A stretch of DNA of 15,940 nt from Candidatus Omnitrophota bacterium (GTDB taxonomy: Bacteria > Omnitrophota > Gorgyraeia > Gygaellales > Profunditerraquicolaceae), in contig VGKF01000007.1 in the NCBI GenBank assembly GCA_016867175.1, positions 1 through 15,940 on the forward strand, given 5' to 3'. The notes beneath the pieces were generated by a model that was given only the letters and a program-made list of their open reading frames with translations, was not told the origin of the DNA and ran no database searches. The position numbers were made by a program, and so were the translations under genes. Each line of letters begins with the position of its first letter. The stretch's first letter is position 1. Below are positions 6,845-12,664 of this stretch, in pieces.

Positions 6845-7828
6845 ATGCTGCGCACGATAGTCAAGGTCGCCATAGTCCTGGTAGCCTCTCTTTTGTTTTT
6901 TGAGCTGCTTCTTAGGCTATTTTGGCAGATGAGCGGGTTAAAGGGTGAACTTTATCAGAAGAGCGCAAACGCGGTCTTACGTTATGAGTTAAAACCCGGG
7001 GCCCGGCTTGATATACCAGGTCATTATGAAGGGGTAGCCATAAACTCCGACGGTTTCCGCGGCCCAGAATACCCGCTTAAAAAAGAGAAGAGCCTCTATC
7101 GCGTAGTGATGCTCGGCGACTCTGTAACCTTCTCCCGCCTTACTAAATATGAGGATAGCCTGGCGCAGAAAATAAGGCAAGGACTGGCAACCAGCTGCCC
7201 GGGTAAAAGATTTGAAGTGCTGAATATGGGGGTAGAGGGATATAACAGCATACAGGAGCTCGAGCTGCTTAAGGCCAAGGCGCTTAAGTACGATCCTGAT
7301 TTAGTGATAGTGTATTATTGCCTCAATGACCCTGATACTCCTGAGTATTATTTTAAAAAGAACTTTATCAATCGCCACTCACTTCTTGCCCGATATATTT
7401 TGTATAGGATGAAAAAGCGCCGCATCAAGGCAGAGAGGCTCTCCAAAGGCATAAAAAGCGACGAGGATAACTACCGTTATTTTTATAGCACGCAATGCTG
7501 GCAGGATGCTAGGAGCGCGGTTTTAGAGATGGGAGACTTAACTAATAAGGCCGGGATCAAGATGGTGCTTTTGCTTGTGACTGAGCTTTCGCTTCCGGTT
7601 AAGGATTTCCGGGAGGGTTATCCCTTCCGCTATATCCACCAGATACTGGCAAGGGAGATCAAACATAAGAACATCGTTATTATCGATCCGCTTGAGGAGT
7701 TTAGCAGGGTAAATCCGGATATAAACACCCTAAGAACCTGGACCTATCCGAATTCCAAGGCCAATGACCTTATTGCCGCTTACGCTATAAAGAAACTCAA
7801 GGAAAACAATATTAACTTTTGTAATTAA
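6845..7828 (+). CDS. SGNH/GDSL-type hydrolase-like protein with altered last catalytic block
   Basis: This 327-residue protein has an N-terminal membrane segment (about 5-27) and an extracytoplasmic SGNH-like domain. SGNH proteins are esterases or acetyl-transfer/deacetylation enzymes acting on lipids and glycans. Block I is VVMLGDSVTFS with the nucleophile Ser93. Block II is VLNMGVEGYNS with the oxyanion Gly132. Block III is VYYCLNDPD with Asn161. Block V, normally Asp-x-x-His before a PN pair, reads TWTYPNSKANDLIA (298-311), so the His position holds Tyr301 and no Asp stands two or three residues before it. The protein may be inactive, may use other residues, or my alignment of block V may be off. 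It lies in the envelope-gene run after rarA; a GAGGAG 14 nt upstream is a rather distant RBS. Confidence 0.75.
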   Translation: MLRTIVKVAIVLVASLLFFELLLRLFWQMSGLKGELYQKSANAVLRYELKPGARLDIPGHYEGVAINSDGFRGPEYPLKKEKSLYRVVMLGDSVTFSRLTKYEDSLAQKIRQGLATSCPGKRFEVLNMGVEGYNSIQELELLKAKALKYDPDLVIVYYCLNDPDTPEYYFKKNFINRHSLLARYILYRMKKRRIKAERLSKGIKSDEDNYRYFYSTQCWQDARSAVLEMGDLTNKAGIKMVLLLVTELSLPVKDFREGYPFRYIHQILAREIKHKNIVIIDPLEEFSRVNPDINTLRTWTYPNSKANDLIAAYAIKKLKENNINFCN

Positions 7829-7830
7829 TT

Positions 7831-8202
7831 ATGAAAAGATTTATTTTTTATCTCTTCAGATGGCAGCTAAGCACCCCGATATTATGGCTGGTGGTAAGAC
7901 GCATGGGCGCGGGCCTTGGCCCTACTGTTATTGCAAACCTAGTAGGAGGGGCGATATTCTTCTGGGTGGACAGGTTTATCTTTACCTCCCCGCGCCTTGA
8001 AGTCTGGCATTTGAAAGAAAAAGGGATCTGCCAGAAGTGCAAAAAAGAAGCCAGGTTGCGCAGGCTGGTGCGCTCCGGCAGCTACGACCGTACAGACTCA
8101 GAGCCAGTTTTTTTATGTTCTAAATGCTCGCGGGAAAAACTAGCTGAGTTAAAATCCAGGGGCGTTAAAGTCAGCCAGGCCAGCCACAAGGACCATTTAT
8201 AA
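7831..8202 (+). CDS. GtrA-like membrane segment fused to a zinc-ribbon-like tail
   Basis: The first ~52 of 123 residues contain one or two hydrophobic segments. PTVIANLVGGAIFFWVDRFIF (31-51) resembles the last two helices of GtrA/DPMS-type small membrane proteins, which usually end in NF..NR..VF. The cytosolic tail has CQKC (67-70) and CSKC (96-99), a plausible four-cysteine metal site, then a basic helix. GtrA proteins help move lipid-linked sugars across the membrane, and full members have four helices, so this would be a half-length version. It begins 2 nt after the previous stop with no clear Shine-Dalgarno, which suggests coupling. GtrA relation and zinc binding are inferred by pattern only. 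Confidence 0.7.
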   Translation: MKRFIFYLFRWQLSTPILWLVVRRMGAGLGPTVIANLVGGAIFFWVDRFIFTSPRLEVWHLKEKGICQKCKKEARLRRLVRSGSYDRTDSEPVFLCSKCSREKLAELKSRGVKVSQASHKDHL

Positions 8203-8223
8203 TATAACTAAAGAGGGATTGAA

Positions 8224-8554
8224 ATGAAATTTGAGCAGCTAAGAAAAACAGTCAAAGATGTTGGCTTCCAAACCTCTCGAGCAGATAACGAGAATTACCT
8301 GGAGCTGGTGATTGTAAAAGATAATTTAGAAGAGCTTATCTTAAGGCTGGAGAATCTCTTCGGCCCCCCCCCAGAATCAGCCCTCTTCGCAGGCACAGAA
8401 GGCGATAAAAGAATTTGGCGGGATTATTAAGGGGCAGACCCTGTATTTCTGGGACCAGGACTCCTCTTTCATTTTTGTCATGCTTTGGCCTTGGCAGGAT
8501 GGAGAGCATATTACCATAAAAATGGCAAGGGGCTTATTTTTACTTGAGCCTTGA
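8224..8554 (+). CDS. Small hypothetical protein gene split by a poly-C frameshift
   Basis: A GAGGG ribosome site (8213-8217) precedes ATG 8224. The frame codes MKFEQLRKTVKDVGFQTS and continues to a run of nine C (8364-8372); as read, it then stops at 8430 after a short, unconvincing tail (68 residues). In the +1 frame after the run, coding resumes with QKAIKEFGGIIKGQTLYFW and an aromatic-rich ending (about 60 residues) that stops at 8552-8554. With eight C the whole would be one 109-residue protein with a natural composition. The cause could be a sequencing or assembly error, slipped-strand phase variation, programmed +1 frameshifting or decay. The family is not recognised; no membrane segment or signal peptide is seen. 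A TATAAT at 8198-8203 lies upstream but lacks a good -35. Confidence 0.7.
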
Positions 8555-8572
8555 GTCTATTCATGTTAAAAT
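8544..8572 (+). promoter_or_regulatory. Possible sigma-70-type promoter for the metV-like gene
   Basis: TTGAGC (8544-8549) and TAAAAT (8567-8572) are spaced by 17 bp. The predicted start is near 8579, just before the AGGGG (8582-8586) and ATG at 8593. It overlaps the end of the split gene. It matches four to five of six consensus bases in each box and sits at a functional break between gene groups. Confidence 0.45.
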
Positions 8573-8592
8573 TGTTTAGTTAGGGGATAAAA

Positions 8593-9246
8593 ATGATTAT
8601 TACAGAGCAAAAACCCATTGCCCAGATTATAGATAGCCTCAAGGACTATGCTAGTGTATTTCTAGTAGGCTGCGGGGAATGCGCTACTACCTGCAAGAGC
8701 GGAGGAGAGAAAGAACTCCTAGCGCTAAAGGCGCACCTGGAAAAAGAAGGAAAGACTGTTTTAGGTATGTGTATACCTTCAGCTCCCTGCGTTGCCTCGC
8801 AAGTCAAGGCAGAATTAGCCAAAAATATAAAGGTCCTGCGCCAGGCCGATGCTGTTTTAGTTTTAGCCTGCGGCTTAGGGGCGCAGTCAGTTAAAGATAA
8901 CAACAGGCTCAGTCTGCCGGTGCTTCCCGGTTGTAACAGCCTCTTTGGCGCGGTTATTGATGCCCAAGGTAATTTCTACGAAAAGTGCTCGTTCTGCGCG
9001 GAGTGTGTGTTGGATATTACCGGAGGGATCTGTCCGATTACGCTCTGCGCAAAAGGACTTTTAAACGGGCCTTGCGGAGGGATGAATCAGGGAAAGTGTG
9101 AGGTAGACAAGGATAAAGATTGCGCCTGGGTCTTAATCTATAAAGAATTAGAGAAGAAAAACAAACTCACTGATTTAAAAAAGATACACCCGGTTAAAGA
9201 CCACAAAAAGGCTCTTCGGCCGCGTAAATTGATACTCTCTGCTTGA
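8593..9246 (+). CDS. metV: Methylenetetrahydrofolate reductase C-terminal-domain protein (MetV-like)
   Basis: This 217-residue, cysteine-rich protein matches the MTHFR_C/MetV family. MetV pairs with MetF in acetogens and related bacteria, where methylene-THF is reduced to methyl-THF for the Wood-Ljungdahl methyl branch. Key motifs are LVGCGECATTC (Cys27, 30, 34), a GMCIPSAPC block (Cys60, 66), ACGLGAQSV, and the C-terminal cluster CSFCAECVLDITGGICPIT (Cys132, 135, 138, 147) followed by CAKGLLNGPCGG (Cys152, 161). The last block is the most diagnostic: family members end in NGPCGG. The cysteines suit metal or Fe-S binding. No metF lies in this window, which is atypical. The next gene, 1 nt after this stop, is an Fe-S scaffold. 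A promoter candidate lies just upstream. Confidence 0.82.
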   Translation: MIITEQKPIAQIIDSLKDYASVFLVGCGECATTCKSGGEKELLALKAHLEKEGKTVLGMCIPSAPCVASQVKAELAKNIKVLRQADAVLVLACGLGAQSVKDNNRLSLPVLPGCNSLFGAVIDAQGNFYEKCSFCAECVLDITGGICPITLCAKGLLNGPCGGMNQGKCEVDKDKDCAWVLIYKELEKKNKLTDLKKIHPVKDHKKALRPRKLILSA

Positions 9247-9247
9247 T

Positions 9248-9670
9248 ATGGAACAGCTTCCCTATAACGAGAAAGTCATGGATCATTTTCTGCACCCGCG
9301 TAACGTCGGGGAGATCCCTGATGCTAGCGGCATAGGCAACGTCGGCAATCCCGTCTGCGGGGATGTGATGCGTATGTATATAAAGGTAGAGAATGGGGTA
9401 ATCGTTGACGCCAAGTTTAAGACCTTTGGCTGCGGAGCGGCAATCAGCACCAGCTCCATAGTTACCGAGATGGTCAAGGGAAAGACTATTGAAGAGGCTT
9501 TGTCTGTATCTAATAAGGCGGTGGCCCAGGCCCTGGGCGGGCTACCCGCAGTTAAGATGCATTGTTCAGTCCTTGCAGAGCAGGCCTTAAAAGGCGCGAT
9601 CAAGGATTACTATCAAAGGCAGGGAAAACCAGCGCCTTTTGATATAGACACGCCAAAACACGAACATTAG
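9248..9670 (+). CDS. iscU: Fe-S cluster assembly scaffold IscU/NifU-like
   Basis: The protein is a scaffold on which a cysteine desulfurase builds [2Fe-2S] clusters for transfer to apoproteins. At 140 residues it is IscU-length. The three ligand cysteines are present: Cys37 in GNPVCGD with Asp39, Cys62 in FGCGAA, and Cys106 in KMHCS. The 44-residue spacing between the second and third cysteines fits IscU or the NifU N-domain rather than zinc-type SufU, which has an insertion there. The N-terminal YNEKVMDHFLHPRNVGEI is typical. No iscS or hscA neighbour is seen. It starts 1 nt after the MetV-like gene stop, suggesting co-expression with a cysteine-rich client. Confidence 0.93.
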   Translation: MEQLPYNEKVMDHFLHPRNVGEIPDASGIGNVGNPVCGDVMRMYIKVENGVIVDAKFKTFGCGAAISTSSIVTEMVKGKTIEEALSVSNKAVAQALGGLPAVKMHCSVLAEQALKGAIKDYYQRQGKPAPFDIDTPKHEH

Positions 9671-9687
9671 CTTTTTTATAGCAGGCG

Positions 9688-10230
9688 ATGTTGACAAAAA
9701 GACAGATCCGTATTAAGATTCTATTAAGATTAAAAACACAGAAGGAGGAAAGCCGAGAGAGAAAAAGCAAGGTAATATTCGATAAACTTTTTAGAACCTC
9801 AGGTTTTAAGAAAGCAAAAATCGTGATGTTTTACATCTCGTTTGATGGCGAGGTTGATACAAGGCAAATGATAGAAGAGGCAAGAAGGTTAGACAAGATA
9901 GTCGCAGTGCCGGTTTGTAAAAAGAAGGGGATAATTTATCCCGCAGTCCTGGAGGGCAATGCGCGCCTGCGCAAAGGCCCTTACGGGGTATGCGAGCCTG
10001 CGCTTCAAAGACTGATCGACTTGCCCAAGATAGATCTAGTGATTGTGCCAGGCGTTGCTTTTGATAAACGCGGTAACCGTCTGGGGCGTGGCAAGGGCTG
10101 CTATGATAAACTACTTAAGAGATTGCCCCGGCGCACCCCTACCATTGGCCTGGCATTTGACTTTCAAATCTTGCCTTCCTTACCCGCCACCACGCATGAT
10201 GTAAGCGTCAAGAAGGTGCTCTTTAACTGA
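9688..10230 (+). CDS. ygfA: 5-formyltetrahydrofolate cyclo-ligase (methenyl-THF synthetase)
   Basis: This cytosolic enzyme uses ATP to convert 5-formyl-THF to 5,10-methenyl-THF, returning stored folate to the one-carbon pool. At 180 residues it is normal length. Motifs are an N-terminal basic helix (KRQIRIKILLRLK), VMFYISFDGEVDT, VPVC near 74-77, the conserved PGVAFDKRGNRLGRGKGCYDK block (121-141) with the phosphate-binding glycine-rich turn, and the IGLAFDFQ strand (153-160). The family usually has RLGYGGGYYDR; the GRGKGCYD version is a mild variant. It lies 17 nt after iscU and has a weak ribosome site (GCAGG very close to ATG). Proximity to the MetV-like gene groups folate functions. Confidence 0.92.
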   Translation: MLTKRQIRIKILLRLKTQKEESRERKSKVIFDKLFRTSGFKKAKIVMFYISFDGEVDTRQMIEEARRLDKIVAVPVCKKKGIIYPAVLEGNARLRKGPYGVCEPALQRLIDLPKIDLVIVPGVAFDKRGNRLGRGKGCYDKLLKRLPRRTPTIGLAFDFQILPSLPATTHDVSVKKVLFN

Positions 10231-10244
10231 TAGCTAAAGAGCAC
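10216..10244 (+). repeat. 10-bp inverted repeat across the cyclo-ligase stop codon
   Basis: GTGCTCTTTA (10216-10225) is the exact reverse complement of 10235-10244, with a 9-nt loop that contains the TGA. No T-run follows on the + strand, so termination is doubtful. It may be a 3'-end stabilising or processing hairpin ahead of rny. Confidence 0.55.
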
Positions 10245-10318
10245 GCCAGTTGCAAAACCAGAAAGTTAATCTAAAAAAATTTTAGGAATAATTTGCATAA
10301 AGGAGGGCAAAAGACACC

Positions 10319-11872
10319 ATGTTAAACATTATTATATATATCGCCATTGCCCTGGCTGCACTGTCTTTAGGTTATATCTTTAGGCGCTATATAGCCGAGA
10401 GGAAGATCCAGGACGCTGAGGCCAAGGCAAAGCACATTTTGGAGCAGGCGCAAAAAGAAGCGCAGGATAAACGCCGGGAGGCAGAGCTTGAATCCAAAGA
10501 CCTGCTTTACCGTATGCGTCAGGATTTTGAGCGCTCTACCCAGGAGAGGCGCCAGGAGATAACCAATTTAGAGAAGAGGCTCACCCAAAAGGAAGAGAAT
10601 ATTGACCGCAGGCTCGATCTTCTGGAAAAGAAAGAAAAAGAGTTTGAGCTTAGGCAGGAGGGCTTAAAGAAACAGGAGGAGACGTTAAAGGTTAAGGATG
10701 CCCAATTGCAAGCCCTTATTGCTGAAGAGAAAGAGAGGCTGCAGAAGATCTCCTCGCTCTCGGCAGAAGAGGCCAAACAAATACTGCTTAGCCGCCTTAA
10801 CGAAGAGCTGAATACCGAGAAGGCGGTCTTCATCAAAAGACAGGAGGAAGAACTACGCAGCATCTCGGATAAAAAGGCCAGGGAGATCATTAGTCTTTCT
10901 ATTCAGAGGTGCGCGGCAGAGCAGGCAGTAGAGTCTACCATCAGCGTGGTCAATCTACCCAATGACGAAATGAAAGGCAGGGTTATCGGAAGGGAGGGCC
11001 GCAATATCCGCGCCCTGGAGATGGCTACCGGCGTAGATGTGATTATAGATGATACCCCGGGGGCAGTGACCCTCTCCTGTTTTGATACCGTGCGCAGGGA
11101 GATAGCGCGCTTGAGCCTGGAGAAGCTTATCTCTGACGGCAGGATTCATCCGGGAAGGATTGAGGAGATTGTAGATAAGGCCAAGAAAGAGATGGAGGAT
11201 AAGATACGCGAGGAAGGGGAGCGCGCGGCATTTGATTCTGGGGTAAACGGCCTGCACCCGGAGTTAATCAAGCTCTTGGGTCGGCTCAAATATCGCACCA
11301 GCTTTGGCCAGAATGCCCTGCAACACTCCAAAGAGGTCTCTTTTCTTATTGGCGTGACAGCCTCTGAATTAGGCCTGGATTTTAAGTTAGCCAGGCGCAT
11401 CGGGCTCTTACATGATATAGGTAAAGCAGTGGATCATCAAATCGAGGGCACGCACGCTAAAATAGGCGCTGACCTGGCCAAGAAATATGGCGAAAACCAG
11501 GAGGTGGTAGGTTCTATCGAGGCGCACCATGAAGAGGCGGAACCCAAGAGCCTCTATGCGGTCTTAGCCATAGCAGCAGATGCCATTAGCGCCAGCCGGC
11601 CCGGGGCGCGCAGGGAGACGCTGGAGACTTATATAAAGAGGCTGGATAAGCTGGAGTCTATCGCCAACCTCTTTAAGGGTGTCGAGAAATCTTATGCCAT
11701 ACAGGCAGGCCGCGAGATACGCGTTATCGTACAGCCGGAGAAGATATCGGATAGCGATGCCATAAACTTGGCACGCGATATCCGCAAAAAAATAGAGGAG
11801 GGCATGGAATACCCCGGTCAGATCAAGGTGAATGTTATCCGCGAGACCAGGGCAATCGAGTATGCCAAGTAG
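10319..11872 (+). CDS. rny: Ribonuclease Y
   Basis: RNase Y is a membrane-tethered endoribonuclease that starts mRNA decay in many bacteria lacking RNase E. The 517 residues match the usual ~520. Order: N-terminal membrane helix (about 3-20), a long charged coiled coil (about 25-190, rich in E, K, R and Q), a KH RNA-binding domain with GRVIGREGRNIRALE (220-234), and an HD phosphodiesterase domain. The metal-site residues are His336 (LQHSKEV), His365-Asp366 (LLHDIGK) and Asp421 (AADAISASRPGARRE). The C-terminal domain ends NVIRETRAIEYAK as is typical. A strong AAAGGAGGG (10299-10307) precedes ATG at 11 nt. The 88-nt leader may hold a weak promoter (TTGCAA 10250 and TAAAAA 10272), which I do not rate highly. 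Confidence 0.98.
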   Translation: MLNIIIYIAIALAALSLGYIFRRYIAERKIQDAEAKAKHILEQAQKEAQDKRREAELESKDLLYRMRQDFERSTQERRQEITNLEKRLTQKEENIDRRLDLLEKKEKEFELRQEGLKKQEETLKVKDAQLQALIAEEKERLQKISSLSAEEAKQILLSRLNEELNTEKAVFIKRQEEELRSISDKKAREIISLSIQRCAAEQAVESTISVVNLPNDEMKGRVIGREGRNIRALEMATGVDVIIDDTPGAVTLSCFDTVRREIARLSLEKLISDGRIHPGRIEEIVDKAKKEMEDKIREEGERAAFDSGVNGLHPELIKLLGRLKYRTSFGQNALQHSKEVSFLIGVTASELGLDFKLARRIGLLHDIGKAVDHQIEGTHAKIGADLAKKYGENQEVVGSIEAHHEEAEPKSLYAVLAIAADAISASRPGARRETLETYIKRLDKLESIANLFKGVEKSYAIQAGREIRVIVQPEKISDSDAINLARDIRKKIEEGMEYPGQIKVNVIRETRAIEYAK

Positions 11873-11878
11873 GCTATT

Positions 11879-12664
11879 ATGAAAATATTATTTATCGGAG
11901 ATATAGTAGGTTCGCCGGGCAGGGAAGCGGTTAAGGAGCTGTTACCGGGGCTAAAGCAGGAATTCAGCCTGGATTTTAGCGTTGCTAACGCCGAGAATGC
12001 AGCCGGAGGCTCAGGGATCACCTCTAAGGTCTCCAGGGAATTGTTTGATGCAGGGCTAGACGCGCTTACCTCAGGAGACCATATCTGGAAGAAGAGCGAG
12101 ATCATAGAGTTTATTGACCAGGAGGAGAGGATACTGCGCCCCGCTAATTTCCCCGAGGGCGCTCCGGGAAGAGGCGCTGCAATATTTAAGACTAAAACTG
12201 GCCTTAAATTAGGCGTAGTTAACCTGCAAGGCAGAGTCTTTATGGAGGCCCTGGATTGCCCCTTTAAGACTGGCCGCCGGCTGGTAGAGGAGCTCGCTAA
12301 AGAGGCTAAAGTAATTATCGTAGATATGCATGCTGAGGCCACCTCTGAAAAGATAGCCTTGGGTTGGTATCTAGACGGCAGGGTCTCCGCGATCCTGGGC
12401 ACACATACACATATACCTACTGCTGACGAGAAGATCCTGCCCCAGGGCAGCGCCTATATTACTGATGTGGGGATGTGCGGGTCGCATGATTCAGTTATCG
12501 GAAGAAAGATAGAAGATGTTTTAGCCAGGTTCGTCAGCGCCCTTCCCATGAGATTTGAAGTAGCCAAGGATAATGTAATTTTAGAGGGCGTAATCCTGGA
12601 TGTAGATGAAAAGAGCGGGCTGGCCCGCTCTATTATCAGGATTCAGAGAAAACTATTAAAATAA
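11879..12664 (+). CDS. ymdB: YmdB-type metallophosphoesterase
   Basis: YmdB is a calcineurin-like dinuclear metallophosphoesterase. In Bacillus it cleaves 2',3'-cyclic nucleotides and affects biofilm and motility decisions, and the gene sits next to rny there as here. At 261 residues it is full length. Metal ligands in family positions are Asp8 (FIGDIVGSPG), Glu39-Asn40 (NAENAAGGSGIT), Asn or Asp-His at 67-68 (SGDHIW), His151 (VDMHAEATSE), and His176 with His178 (LGTHTHIPTAD). The conserved YITDVGMCGSHDSVIG follows (193-208). It begins 6 nt after the rny stop, so the two are almost certainly co-transcribed. Confidence 0.95.
   Translation: MKILFIGDIVGSPGREAVKELLPGLKQEFSLDFSVANAENAAGGSGITSKVSRELFDAGLDALTSGDHIWKKSEIIEFIDQEERILRPANFPEGAPGRGAAIFKTKTGLKLGVVNLQGRVFMEALDCPFKTGRRLVEELAKEAKVIIVDMHAEATSEKIALGWYLDGRVSAILGTHTHIPTADEKILPQGSAYITDVGMCGSHDSVIGRKIEDVLARFVSALPMRFEVAKDNVILEGVILDVDEKSGLARSIIRIQRKLLK

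Noticed and set aside
8175..8203. Promoter using TATAAT at 8198-8203
   Set aside because: The -10 is perfect but no acceptable -35 lies 15-19 bp upstream, and it overlaps a stop codon where TTATAAT can arise by chance.
10250..10285. Promoter TTGCAA/TAAAAA and a CTAAAA-TTTTAG palindrome in the rny leader
   Set aside because: The matches are weak and the A/T-rich palindrome is short, so neither exceeds what chance would give.
11818..12402. 194-residue minus-strand frame over ymdB
   Set aside because: Shadow of ymdB; low-complexity serine-rich translation and no ribosome site worth noting.
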